A stretch of DNA of 64,000 bases. It comes from Flavobacterium branchiicola (GTDB taxonomy: Bacteria > Bacteroidota > Bacteroidia > Flavobacteriales > Flavobacteriaceae). The notes under the pieces were generated by a model. That model saw only the letters and a list, made by a program, of their open reading frames with translations, did not search any database and had not been told where the DNA came from. Location: the NCBI RefSeq assembly GCF_018383905.1, contig NZ_JAGYWA010000004.1, forward strand, positions 537,201 through 601,200, written 5' to 3'. Made by a program: the position numbers and the translations under genes. This document shows, piece after piece, positions 1-8,129 of the stretch (the stretch's first letter is position 1; each line of letters begins with the position of its first letter).

Positions 1-2
1 CG

Positions 3-92
3 CACCTTGATTTAAGTCCCGAAGGAAAAAGATCACGCCTGGCACAAGCACATTTAAAAGCCAGACTAGAAGGCGGAAATTTATTTGGATAA
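3..92 (+). CDS. C-terminal end of an unrecognised protein (partial)
   Basis: An open frame enters from the left edge and stops at TAA 90-92. The last 29 residues are basic and Ala-rich (HLDLSPEGKRSRLAQ...) and end in GGNLFG. I do not recognise the family from this tail. It runs in the same direction as the molybdoenzyme operon that begins about 210 bases later, but a block of TTGAAAC-type repeats separates the two, so a shared transcript is uncertain. Confidence 0.5.
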   Translation, partial: HLDLSPEGKRSRLAQAHLKARLEGGNLFG

Positions 93-104
93 TTTTTAAA
101 AGTT

Positions 105-291
105 TCAAGTATCATGTTTTACGTTTCAGGTTTCAGGTTTCAAGTTTCAAGTTCTCACTCAAACGCAAAAGAAAAAAAGTTTCAAGTTCTGCGAATAACT
201 TGAAACATTAAACAAAAATATAGTCTCAAGTTTCACATTCCAGGTTTCAAGTTCTTCAAATAACTTGAAACTTGGAACATGAAACAAAAAA
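105..291. repeat. Cluster of short TTGAAAC / GTTTCAAG inverted repeats
   Basis: The spacer before the first operon consists almost wholly of alternating words such as GTTTCAGGTTTCAAG and ACTTGAAACTTGGAAC, which can fold on one another. The same words recur just before the genes at 5403 and 6326 and between the genes at 12939 and 14451, often ending in CCTGAAACAAAA next to a start codon. I read this as an expanding short repeat rather than a promoter, but it must lie in or near the leader of the operon at 304. Confidence 0.7.
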
Positions 292-303
292 ACAAAAAAA
301 AGC

Positions 304-2520
304 ATGGCAAAACTACCCGTATCAATCGAAAAAATTATTGAAGATTTTGGACCACACAAAAACTATGCGCCAGTTGATGGTTATGACGGAAGAGATGAAC
401 CGGATGAGGTAGTAAAAACGCACTGTTGTTTCTGCGGAATGCAATGCGGAATTCAATTAATGGTAAAAGAAAACAAAGTAGTTGGTTTTGAGCCCTGGAT
501 GGAATTTCCTTTTAATGAAGGTCGTTTATGTCCAAAAGGAGTACAACGCTATTTACAAAATAATCACCCTGATAGACTTTTGCATCCGATACAAAGAGTA
601 GAAGGAAAAGGTTTTGAAAAAGTTTCCTGGGATGATGCAATGGATAAAACCGTTTCTGAAATAAAAAGAATTCAGGAAAAATATGGTAAACATGCTTTTT
701 CGATGTTATCGGGAGTTTCATTGACCAATGAGAAAAGTTATTTAGTTGGAAAATTTGCCCGTGTAGCTTTAAAAACAAGAAATCTGGATTACAACGGAAG
801 GCTTTGTATGGTAAGTGCAGGAGCCGGAAATAAAAAGGCCTTTGGTTTAGACCGTGCTTCCAATAATTATTCAGATTTAGAATATGCAGAAGTTATTATC
901 GTAACGGGAGCAAATGTTAGTGAAACTTTTCCAACCTTGACACACTGGATTTGGAAAGCAAGGGATCGCGGCGCCAAATTGATTGTAATTGATCCAAGAA
1001 TGATTCCGCTGGCAAGAACGGCTGATGTTCATCTGGATGTAAAACCCGGAACAGACTCTGCTCTTTATGGTGCTATGCTAAAATATTTAGTAGACCACGA
1101 TATGCTTGATCATGATTTTATCGACAATTATACTTCAGGATTTCAGGAAACTATAGATGCCGTAAAAGAGTATACTTTAGAATGGGCAGAAGAAATTACC
1201 GGAATTGATAAAGAAAAAATAAAAGCCGCAGCCGAATTATGGGGAAAAGCAAAAACAAGCTTTTTACTGCATGCGCGTGGTATCGAACATCACTCAAAAG
1301 GTGTTGATAATGTTTTAGGCTGTATTAATCTTGTTTTGGCTACAGGAAGAATCGGTAGACCTTATTGTGGTTACGGAACCATTACCGGACAAGGAAATGG
1401 TCAGGGAGGAAGAGAGCACGGACACAAATGCGATCAATTGCCTGGAAACAGAGATATCGAAAATCCGGAACATCGTAAATATATTTCTGAAGTATGGGGA
1501 ATCGATGAAAAAGATATGCCTGGAAAAGGGCTTACAGCTTATGAAATAATCGAAGCCATTCACAGAGACGAAATAAAAGGATTAATCTCCATTTGTTTTA
1601 ATCCGTTGGTTTCACTTCCAAATAATAATTATGTGCGTTCTGCGCTCGAGAAATTAGAGTTCTACGTTTGCATTGATTTCTTTTTGAATGAAACTGCAAG
1701 ACATGCCGATATTGTTTTGGCAGGATCTTTACAGGAAGAAGAAGAAGGAACAACAACTTCTGCAGAAGGTCGTGTAATCCGTATTAGACAAGCCGTTACA
1801 CCTCCGGAAGAAGCGAGAACAGATACTTCGATATTATTGGAGCTTGCCAAAAGATTAGGAGAAGAAGATAAATTTACTTACGATACCAGCGAGGAAATTT
1901 TTAATGAATTGCGCGTTGCTTCAAAAGGAGGAACAGCAGATTATTTCGGAATTACTTATCAAAAAGTAGAAGAAAATATGGGTGTTTTCTGGCCTTGTCC
2001 AACAGAAGATCATCCGGGAACTCCAAGATTATGGGAAGATAAAAAGTTTAAAACTCCTGATGGAAAAGCCCACTTTAATCCCGCCCCATACAAATTACCT
2101 GGAGAAGTTACAGACGAAGAATATCCGATAACATTAACAACCGGACGTGTAGTTTCACAATATTTAAGTGGAACTCAAACCCGAAGAATCGGAAAATTAG
2201 TCGATCAGTTTCCGGAACCAATGGTGGAGATTCATCCCGAAATGGCGGCACATTATAAAATCAAACAACGAGAATTGGTAAAAGTGGTGACCAGAAGGGG
2301 AGAAGGAATTTTTCCGGCCAATATTGTTGAAACCATTAGAAAAGATACTGTATTTATTCCGTATCACTGGCCCGGACATAAATCAGCCAATCAATTAACA
2401 CCGGGAACTTTAGATCCAATTTCTAAAATTCCGGAGTTTAAAGTATGTGCATGCCAATTATTTCCGCAAGGAGATATTGCACCGTCATCCAAAGAATCTG
2501 AAGCTTATGCAAGTGTTTAA
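304..2520 (+). CDS. Molybdopterin (bis-MGD) oxidoreductase, nitrate-reductase-like catalytic subunit
   Basis: This 738-residue protein belongs to the prokaryotic molybdopterin oxidoreductase superfamily. A [4Fe-4S] motif is formed by C41, C44, C48 and C76, and the likely molybdenum ligand is C168 in NGRLCMVS. Cys followed by Met is the pattern of assimilatory NasC/NarB-type nitrate reductases; formate dehydrogenases have Cys/Sec followed by His. A C-terminal molydop-binding domain includes [10 protein letters not shown] and WPGHKSAN. No signal peptide is visible. Genes for a four-cluster ferredoxin, a Rieske protein and a small membrane protein follow closely, suggesting one membrane-linked electron-transfer complex. 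Nitrate as substrate is inferred from the neighbourhood; another oxyanion cannot be excluded. Confidence 0.8.
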   Translation: MAKLPVSIEKIIEDFGPHKNYAPVDGYDGRDEPDEVVKTHCCFCGMQCGIQLMVKENKVVGFEPWMEFPFNEGRLCPKGVQRYLQNNHPDRLLHPIQRVEGKGFEKVSWDDAMDKTVSEIKRIQEKYGKHAFSMLSGVSLTNEKSYLVGKFARVALKTRNLDYNGRLCMVSAGAGNKKAFGLDRASNNYSDLEYAEVIIVTGANVSETFPTLTHWIWKARDRGAKLIVIDPRMIPLARTADVHLDVKPGTDSALYGAMLKYLVDHDMLDHDFIDNYTSGFQETIDAVKEYTLEWAEEITGIDKEKIKAAAELWGKAKTSFLLHARGIEHHSKGVDNVLGCINLVLATGRIGRPYCGYGTITGQGNGQGGREHGHKCDQLPGNRDIENPEHRKYISEVWGIDEKDMPGKGLTAYEIIEAIHRDEIKGLISICFNPLVSLPNNNYVRSALEKLEFYVCIDFFLNETARHADIVLAGSLQEEEEGTTTSAEGRVIRIRQAVTPPEEARTDTSILLELAKRLGEEDKFTYDTSEEIFNELRVASKGGTADYFGITYQKVEENMGVFWPCPTEDHPGTPRLWEDKKFKTPDGKAHFNPAPYKLPGEVTDEEYPITLTTGRVVSQYLSGTQTRRIGKLVDQFPEPMVEIHPEMAAHYKIKQRELVKVVTRRGEGIFPANIVETIRKDTVFIPYHWPGHKSANQLTPGTLDPISKIPEFKVCACQLFPQGDIAPSSKESEAYASV

Positions 2521-2539
2521 TCTATAAAAAAAGGACCTT

Positions 2540-3109
2540 ATGAATTTAACCAATTTTAATACAAGTGAAGAATTTTTTGTAGACATGCAGCGCTGCATTG
2601 GCTGTAAAGCATGTGAAATGGCCTGCGCCGAATGTGAAACAAACGGTCAGCAAACTTTAATCAGTGTGAATTATGTAGATCGTGCAGCAACGATACAAAC
2701 TACCGTTCAGGTTTGTATGCATTGCGAAGATCCGGTTTGTGCCAATGTTTGCCCGGCAGATGCTATTTCTCAGGATGAATTTGGAGTTGTGCACACCGCA
2801 AGTACAGAAAGATGTATTGGTTGTTCCAACTGTGTAATGGCTTGTCCTTTTGGAGTACCAAAAAAAGTCGAAGAATACGATTTGATGATGAAATGTACCA
2901 TGTGTTACGATAGAACAAGCGTAGGTAAAAAACCAATGTGTGCAACAGTTTGTCCAAGTGGAGCTTTATTTTACGGTACAAGAGAACAAATCGAAGAAAT
3001 GAGACCAAACAGTACACCAATCAATAATTTCATCTTTGGAAAAGAAAAAGTAAAAACAAAGGTCAATATTATGATGCCGAAAGGAAGTACAGAATTACGA
3101 ATTTATTAA
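2540..3109 (+). CDS. Four-[4Fe-4S] ferredoxin subunit (NrfC/DmsB/PhsB type)
   Basis: This 189-residue protein has sixteen cysteines in four groups: C19/22/25/29, C59/62/67/71, C92/95/98/102 and C119/122/134/138. That is the layout of electron-transfer subunits of complex iron-sulfur molybdoenzymes. It starts 19 bases after the catalytic gene and has no signal peptide. It should pass electrons to the molybdenum subunit encoded just upstream. The pairing is inferred from gene order and from known DmsAB/PhsAB-type complexes; the electron donor is not evident. Confidence 0.85.
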   Translation: MNLTNFNTSEEFFVDMQRCIGCKACEMACAECETNGQQTLISVNYVDRAATIQTTVQVCMHCEDPVCANVCPADAISQDEFGVVHTASTERCIGCSNCVMACPFGVPKKVEEYDLMMKCTMCYDRTSVGKKPMCATVCPSGALFYGTREQIEEMRPNSTPINNFIFGKEKVKTKVNIMMPKGSTELRIY

Positions 3110-3119
3110 ATGCCGAGTC

Positions 3120-3632
3120 ATGTCTAAAGAAGATAATTTAAATCAAAACTGGAAAAAAGATTTCCCCATAAAAAAACAAGAATCAACTCAGGTAAGCCGA
3201 CGCGATTTTGCTAAATTCCTAACGTTTGTTTCCGGAGGTTTAATGGTAGGAAGTGGATTTGTAACTGCAAAAGCCTTCTTATTACCAAAAGAAGAAGTTC
3301 AGGGCGAACATTTTATTTGTAATAAAGAAGATGTTCCTGTTGGCGGAACGAGAGGTTTTGTTTTAGAAGGAAGCACAATTCCGTATATTTTAATACATCT
3401 TGAGAGTGGAGAATTTAGAGCATACGAACAAAAGTGTACACATCTTTCCTGCTCTGTATTTTATAAACCCGGAACCGGAATTATACATTGCCCTTGTCAC
3501 GAAGGTTCTTTCGATGCTATGACAGGCGATGTGATTGCCGGGCCACCGCCGCGTGCTTTACCACAATTAGAAGTAATATTTAAAGAAAATGCTGTTTTTG
3601 TAAAAGCATTAATTGAGAAAAAAGAAAGCTAA
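3120..3632 (+). CDS. Tat-signal Rieske [2Fe-2S] protein
   Basis: This 170-residue protein carries a twin-arginine motif, SRRDFAKFL with R27 and R28, followed by a hydrophobic stretch at about residues 32-53. The C-terminal Rieske domain has C106-T-H108-L-S-C111 and C124-P-C126-H127, so all cluster ligands and the usual disulfide pair are present. It begins 10 bases after the ferredoxin gene. Rieske subunits of this size occur in arsenite oxidase (AioB) and in quinol oxidising complexes. Here it probably links membrane quinol to the molybdoenzyme. The Tat signal is odd because the two upstream subunits have none. Confidence 0.85.
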   Translation: MSKEDNLNQNWKKDFPIKKQESTQVSRRDFAKFLTFVSGGLMVGSGFVTAKAFLLPKEEVQGEHFICNKEDVPVGGTRGFVLEGSTIPYILIHLESGEFRAYEQKCTHLSCSVFYKPGTGIIHCPCHEGSFDAMTGDVIAGPPPRALPQLEVIFKENAVFVKALIEKKES

Positions 3633-3647
3633 TTTAAACGTAGAATT

Positions 3648-3896
3648 ATGAGTACTTTTAGACGAAGTCAAAATCGCGCAAATCCTAATAAGTTGAATAA
3701 TATACTTTCAACACTGATCTTTATTTTAATTTTAAACGTCAGCATTCAGATATGGCTTTTATATGCTTCCTTGAATAATGCATTAGATAATAATAAAGAA
3801 ATTTTAATTCCAGCTTTTATAGCTTCTGCTGTCCTGTTTTTTATAGGTTTTGCATGGCTTTATTATCTTCCGAAGGGAAATTTCAGAAAGAAATAA
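3648..3896 (+). CDS. Small two-helix membrane protein
   Basis: An 82-residue protein with a basic N-terminus (MSTFRRSQNR...), a hydrophobic helix at about residues 19-41, a polar loop, and a second helix at about 54-73 ending in a basic tail. It starts 15 bases after the Rieske gene, so it probably belongs to the same operon. I do not recognise a named family. A membrane anchor or assembly subunit for the molybdoenzyme complex is the simplest guess from position and topology. Confidence 0.65.
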   Translation: MSTFRRSQNRANPNKLNNILSTLIFILILNVSIQIWLLYASLNNALDNNKEILIPAFIASAVLFFIGFAWLYYLPKGNFRKK

Positions 3897-4005
3897 AATC
3901 AAATCGTTAATTTCAAAAAGCTATTTTGGTTTTTTCTGAATCTATTTGTATTAATTGTACTAAATTTATATTTTTTAAAGAATTAAGTTTATTAATGATT
4001 TTGAC

Positions 4006-4021
4006 TAAGTAAAAATACTTA
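4006..4021. promoter_or_regulatory. Putative Fnr-family operator before moeA
   Basis: A perfect inverted repeat, TAAGTA-AAAA-TACTTA. A TATATTTG sequence (4020-4027), matching the Bacteroidota TAnnTTTG -7 box, overlaps its right end, and moeA starts 42 bases downstream. The same arrangement occurs before nirB. A second outer symmetry (ATACTTAT...ATAAGTAT, 4015-4037) also spans the -7 box. Being the target of the regulator encoded at 18151 is inference. Confidence 0.6.
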
Positions 4022-4062
4022 TATTTGTAATAAGTATTTTTTGCTTTTAATATATACCGGTA

Positions 4063-5235
4063 ATGATTAAAGTTGAAGAAGCCATAGCAATTATTGAAGC
4101 GAACAGTACAAAAATGCCAACAAAACGTATTGCTGTTAGTAAAGCTTTAGGATACGTTTTGGCAGAGAAAGTGATTTCGCCTATTGATATGCCGCCCTTT
4201 CGTCAGTCAGCGATGGATGGATATGCGTTTACGCACAGCGTTCGACATCAATATGACATTGTTGGGATTTCTCAGGCAGGAGATCATTCAAATATAAAAT
4301 TAGAAGCAACTGAAGCGATCCGAATTTTCACAGGCGCTTACGTTCCTGATGATGCGGATACAGTAGTAATGCAGGAACATGTAATGGCAAATAAAGATTC
4401 AATTTTGATTGCCAGCATGCCGGAAAAAATGGCAAATGTTCGTCCAAAAGGAGAGCAAATTGGCAAAGATGATATAGTTTTTGAGGCCAATACTTTTATA
4501 ACTCCTGCAGCAATCGGATTTTTAGCTTGCTTAGGAATTACAGAAGTTGAGGTTTATAAAAAACCAAAAGTTGCGATTTTAGTAACCGGAAATGAATTAG
4601 TTCAGCCTGGGAAGAAGCTAAAAAAAGGAAAAATTTTCGAAAGTAATTCCGTTATGCTTGAGGCAGCGCTTCAAACAATTGGAATTAAAAAAACGAAAGT
4701 TTACAGAGTTAAAGATAATCTGAAAGCAACGAAAAAAGCTTTAAAGGATATTTTAAAAAAATTCGATATCGTTCTTATTTCAGGTGGAATTTCAGTTGGA
4801 GATTATGATTTTGTAAAAGAAGCATTATTGCAAAACGATGTAAAAGAGCTTTTTTATAAAATTAATCAGAAACCCGGGAAACCAATGTTTTTTGGCTCTA
4901 AAAATGAAACGTTAGTTTTTGCACTTCCGGGAAATCCGGCTTCATCACTGACTAATTTTTACATTTATGTCGCACCGGCAGTAAAGAACAGAATGGGGTT
5001 TGCAGAAATTTATAAGCCAAAAGTAGTTCGAAAATTAAATTCAGAAATTAAAAACAGTACCGGAAAAACATTGTTTCTAAAAGCAAAATACGACGAAACA
5101 AATGTTACTGTTTTAGACAGCCAAAGTTCCGCAATGCTAAACACATTTGCAATTGCCAACAGCTTATTGATTGTTCCGGAAAATGTTGAAAATTATAAAA
5201 AAGGCGAGTTAGTAACGTTACTGCCGATTGATTAG
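4063..5235 (+). CDS. moeA: Molybdopterin molybdotransferase MoeA
   Basis: A 390-residue MoeA/gephyrin-type enzyme that inserts molybdate into adenylylated molybdopterin in the cytoplasm. The N-terminal region has PPFRQSAMDGYAF. The central MPT-binding domain has LVTGNEL, SGGISVGDYDFV and LPGNPASSL, and a C-terminal beta domain follows. Length is normal. It is the first gene of the molybdenum-cofactor block and stands directly behind a palindromic operator and a TAnnTTTG promoter. Its cofactor would serve the two molybdoenzymes in this window. Confidence 0.93.
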   Translation: MIKVEEAIAIIEANSTKMPTKRIAVSKALGYVLAEKVISPIDMPPFRQSAMDGYAFTHSVRHQYDIVGISQAGDHSNIKLEATEAIRIFTGAYVPDDADTVVMQEHVMANKDSILIASMPEKMANVRPKGEQIGKDDIVFEANTFITPAAIGFLACLGITEVEVYKKPKVAILVTGNELVQPGKKLKKGKIFESNSVMLEAALQTIGIKKTKVYRVKDNLKATKKALKDILKKFDIVLISGGISVGDYDFVKEALLQNDVKELFYKINQKPGKPMFFGSKNETLVFALPGNPASSLTNFYIYVAPAVKNRMGFAEIYKPKVVRKLNSEIKNSTGKTLFLKAKYDETNVTVLDSQSSAMLNTFAIANSLLIVPENVENYKKGELVTLLPID

Positions 5236-5357
5236 AATTTAGATCTTGAGATTGTTAGATTTTGAGATCTTTAAGAAAATAGAATAAAGAGTAAAGAGAA
5301 TAGAATTTTAAGGTAAATGATGAAAAGCGCTGTATAAATAAAAACATATAGCTAAGC

Positions 5358-5389
5358 AACTTGAAACTTTAAACCTGAAACAAAAAAAC
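5358..5389. repeat. TTGAAAC-type repeat before the permease gene
   Basis: The words ACTTGAAACTTT and AAACCTGAAACAAAA end 13 bases before the start codon at 5403. This is one of four places in the window where this repeat lies beside a gene of the nitrate/molybdenum region. Confidence 0.6.
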
Positions 5390-5402
5390 AAATAAATAAA
5401 AA

Positions 5403-6149
5403 ATGAATCTCCTAAGTTCCGAAAATATAATCCTATTCAGTTTTGCCTTAATTGTCATTGCATTTTTATATTCAAGCGTAGGACACGGCGGAGCATCTGG
5501 ATATTTGGCTTTGATGAGCATTTTTGCTTTCCCGATTTCGGTGATGAAACCATCGGCTTTATTGTTGAATTTGTTTGTTTCGAGTATTTCGTTCTTATTT
5601 TATTATCGTAAAAATTATTTCAAACCCAAACTGTTTTATCCTTTTGCGATAGCATCAATTCCGGCAGCATTTATTGGCGGTTTTATAACATTGGACAATA
5701 CGATTTATAAAATAATTTTAGGGATTGTATTAGTTTTTGCAGCATTAAGATTATTTGGAGTTTTTAATTTTAAAGAAAAAGAAGAAGTAAAAATCAATCT
5801 TCCGTTTGCCTTGACAATTGGTTTCGTTATCGGATTATTATCAGGAATGTTGGGAATTGGCGGTGGAATTATATTAAGTCCATTTTTATTATTTTTAGGA
5901 TGGGCATCAGTTAAAGAATCGGCGGCAATTTCGAGTTTATTCATTTTTGTGAATTCATTTGCCGGAATGTTAGGATTTTTATTGGGAGGAAAAATAATTC
6001 CGATAGAAAGTTTTTATTTAGTTCCAATTGCAGTTGTAGGAGGAATGTTGGGAGGATTTTACGGAAGCGGCTCTTTTTCAAATAAAACATTAAAAATGGT
6101 TTTAGGAACAGTTATTTTAATGGCAAGCATTAAATTGATTTTTCCTTAA
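5403..6149 (+). CDS. TauE/SafE-family membrane permease
   Basis: A 248-residue, very hydrophobic protein with about eight membrane segments in two related halves, each opening with a Gly-rich motif (SVGHGGASGYLAL near residue 25, LGIGGGIILSPFLL near residue 150). This is typical of the TauE/SafE (DUF81) family, known or proposed to move sulfite and sulfonate anions. It sits between moeA and mobA in the cofactor block and shares their direction. Oxyanion transport connected with sulfur or molybdate handling is plausible, but the substrate cannot be read from the sequence. No modABC genes are visible in the window. Confidence 0.8.
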   Translation: MNLLSSENIILFSFALIVIAFLYSSVGHGGASGYLALMSIFAFPISVMKPSALLLNLFVSSISFLFYYRKNYFKPKLFYPFAIASIPAAFIGGFITLDNTIYKIILGIVLVFAALRLFGVFNFKEKEEVKINLPFALTIGFVIGLLSGMLGIGGGIILSPFLLFLGWASVKESAAISSLFIFVNSFAGMLGFLLGGKIIPIESFYLVPIAVVGGMLGGFYGSGSFSNKTLKMVLGTVILMASIKLIFP

Positions 6150-6177
6150 ATAATTTAGATTAAAGAATGACAAGCAT

Positions 6178-6320
6178 TGCGTACCCAAGGTTGAAACCTT
6201 GGGTTATATTAAAATCGAAAACGAAATGTTATGAACATAGCCACTGGTTTCAACCATTGGAACGCAAGATGAGAAAAACTTGAAACTTTGAAACTTTGAA
6301 ACTTGAAACCTGAAACAAAA
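6178..6320. repeat. REP-like palindromes followed by a TTGAAAC repeat
   Basis: Two hairpins, ACCCAAGGTTGAAACCTTGGGT (6183-6204, split by its centre) and CACTGGTTTCAACCATTGG (6242-6260), resemble bacterial REP/BIME units. They are followed at about 6270-6318 by tandem ACTTTGAAACTTTGAAAC words ending in CCTGAAAC, seven bases before the leader of mobA. No transposase gene is present nearby. Confidence 0.6.
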
Positions 6321-6325
6321 ACAAA

Positions 6326-6895
6326 ATGAAAACAACAGTATTTATTCTTTGTGGAGGAAAAAGCACCAGAATGCAATCTGAAAAAGGATTGGTTTTGTTT
6401 CAGGAAAAACCGTTTATAGAACATATAATTCAGGCGATTTTACCTATTACAGATAACATAAAGCTGATTACAGCATCAAAAGAATATGATTATCTGGCAT
6501 ATGAAAAAATACCGGATTTGATTGTAGATAAAGGTCCGTTGGGCGGAATTTACACTGCATTATCAAATTCTGAAACCGAATTTAATTTGATTTTAAGCTG
6601 TGATATTCCGTTAATTTCAACCGAATTATTACAGGAATTAATTTCAAAACATAATACAGAAGCCCAAATCACGGTTTTTGCTTCAGAAAGCAGATTACAT
6701 CCTTTAATTGGGATTTATTCTAAAAAAGTGTTGCCTGTTATCAAAAGCGCAATTGATAACGACGATTTGAAAATGATGAACTTGCTTGCGAATATTCCGC
6801 ATCAAATCATCCATATTGAAGAAAGTGAAAACTTTCATTTAACCAATATTAATTCGGCTGACGAATTAAACGATCTGAATATCAATTTAAGTTAA
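6326..6895 (+). CDS. mobA: Molybdenum cofactor guanylyltransferase MobA
   Basis: This 189-residue nucleotidyltransferase has the N-terminal signature LCGGKSTRMQSEKGL (residues 8-22), followed by VDKGPLGGIYTAL and LSCDIPLI. It attaches GMP from GTP to molybdopterin to make MGD, the form needed by nitrate-reductase-type enzymes. Length and motif order are normal for MobA. It is followed only 6 bases later by the siroheme methyltransferase gene, so the two are probably co-transcribed. Confidence 0.92.
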   Translation: MKTTVFILCGGKSTRMQSEKGLVLFQEKPFIEHIIQAILPITDNIKLITASKEYDYLAYEKIPDLIVDKGPLGGIYTALSNSETEFNLILSCDIPLISTELLQELISKHNTEAQITVFASESRLHPLIGIYSKKVLPVIKSAIDNDDLKMMNLLANIPHQIIHIEESENFHLTNINSADELNDLNINLS

Positions 6896-6901
6896 AAGAG
6901 T

Positions 6902-7690
6902 ATGCAAAGTTTAAAAACACCAAAATTAACGATCGTAGGCGCAGGTCCGGGTGACGTTGAATTGATTACACTAAAAGCGATAAAAGCTTTAGAAAATGCA
7001 GATGTCGTTTTATACGATGCTTTGGTAAACGAAGAATTGTTAGAATACGCGGTAAATGCTGAAATTGTTTTTGTTGGAAAACGCTTAGGCTGCCACGCCT
7101 ACACACAAGATCAGATTAACGATTTGATTGTTTCAATGGCAAAAAGCTACGGACATGTTGTGCGTTTAAAGGGTGGTGATCCGTTTGTTTTTGGAAGAGG
7201 AAGCGAAGAAATTGAATTTGCAGAAGAACATGGAATCGAAACAGCAATTGTTCCCGGAATCTCATCTGCTTTAGGAGTTCCAGCTTCAGTTGGAATTAGT
7301 TTGACACAACGAAAAGTTGCCGAAAGTTTCTGGGTTATTACAGGAACAACTTCTGAACATAAATTATCAAAAGACGTTCAATTGGCTTCAAAATCGGCAG
7401 CGACTGTGGTGATTTTAATGGGAATGCATAAATTAAACGAAATCATTTCCATCTATCAGGAAAACAGAAATGACGATTTACCAATTGCTATTATTCAAAA
7501 CGGAACAAAAAATTCAGAGCAAAAAGTGATTGGAACTATAAACACAATTACTAAATTGGTATCCGAAAAGAATATTTCATCTCCGGCAATAATTGTAATT
7601 GGCGAAGTTGTTAGAAATACTTCAAGTTGGATTTCGTATTTTCAGGAACATTTTGAAGATGAATTCATTTTTCAAAATTTAAATTTATAA
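6902..7690 (+). CDS. cobA: Uroporphyrinogen-III C-methyltransferase (SUMT)
   Basis: A 262-residue SAM-dependent tetrapyrrole methyltransferase. Motifs include VGAGPGDVELITLKA near the N-terminus, GKRLGCHAYTQDQIN, VVRLKGGDPFVFGRG, and VPGISSALGVPASVGI. It makes precorrin-2, the first step to siroheme, the cofactor of the nitrite reductase NirB encoded at 28415. No precorrin-2 dehydrogenase/ferrochelatase is fused here or seen nearby, so that step must be encoded elsewhere. The gene overlaps no neighbour and is followed 2 bases later by moaD. Confidence 0.92.
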   Translation: MQSLKTPKLTIVGAGPGDVELITLKAIKALENADVVLYDALVNEELLEYAVNAEIVFVGKRLGCHAYTQDQINDLIVSMAKSYGHVVRLKGGDPFVFGRGSEEIEFAEEHGIETAIVPGISSALGVPASVGISLTQRKVAESFWVITGTTSEHKLSKDVQLASKSAATVVILMGMHKLNEIISIYQENRNDDLPIAIIQNGTKNSEQKVIGTINTITKLVSEKNISSPAIIVIGEVVRNTSSWISYFQEHFEDEFIFQNLNL

Positions 7691-7692
7691 AA

Positions 7693-7932
7693 ATGATCGA
7701 GGTTAAATATTTTGGGGCTGTCGCTGAAAAAACAAAATGCGAATTCGAGAAACTATCTTTTTCTGAAGAACTATCATTGCAGAAACTTTTGCAGGATTTA
7801 AACGAAAAATACGAGTTCGAATCACTGACTTTTAGCGTTGCAGTAAATCAAAAAATAGTTTCAAAAGCAGCTGATTACACTTTACAAACAAGTGATATTG
7901 TCGCTTTATTACCACCGTTTGCAGGCGGTTAA
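7693..7932 (+). CDS. moaD: Molybdopterin synthase sulfur carrier subunit MoaD
   Basis: A 79-residue ubiquitin-like protein ending in PPFAGG. The C-terminal Gly-Gly is the site of adenylation and thiocarboxylation by the MoeB partner encoded next. Its stop is followed by a 135-bp palindromic repeat before moeB. Together with MoaE (9405) it forms molybdopterin synthase, which adds the dithiolene sulfurs to cyclic pyranopterin monophosphate. Confidence 0.93.
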   Translation: MIEVKYFGAVAEKTKCEFEKLSFSEELSLQKLLQDLNEKYEFESLTFSVAVNQKIVSKAADYTLQTSDIVALLPPFAGG

Positions 7933-7957
7933 GTTGAAATTTGAAAAAAAATATTTT

Positions 7958-8092
7958 AACACATAGAAACATAGTTTTTTGATTCGAAAAAAGAGAGTAG
8001 AAGAAACAAGTTTCCACACATAGATAGCTATGTGCATTTAAATTAGTGAAACGCCTTTTTTAAAGCTACAAAAAGCTATGTTCCTATGTGTT
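7958..8092. repeat. 135-bp inverted-repeat element, ACACATAG family, copy 1
   Basis: The element begins AACACATAGAAACATAG and ends CTATGTTCCTATGTGTT, giving terminal inverted repeats of about 17 bp. An inner hairpin, ACATAGATAGCTATGTG, and a GTGAAACGCCTTTT segment are also present. A second copy at 28270 has exactly the same length, and a third at 42645 is enlarged by nested repeats. Confidence 0.75.
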
Positions 8093-8129
8093 AGAATGAA
8101 TTATACTTAGCGGGATAATTAAAATAGTA

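Noticed and set aside
159..359. Minus-strand open frame of 66 codons before the first operon
   Set aside because: It consists largely of the TTGAAAC repeats and overlaps the start of the molybdoenzyme gene.
304..2520. Formate dehydrogenase as the identity of the first molybdoenzyme
   Set aside because: The ligand Cys168 is followed by Met, as in assimilatory nitrate reductases, and not by His as in formate dehydrogenases; the whole neighbourhood is nitrate metabolism.
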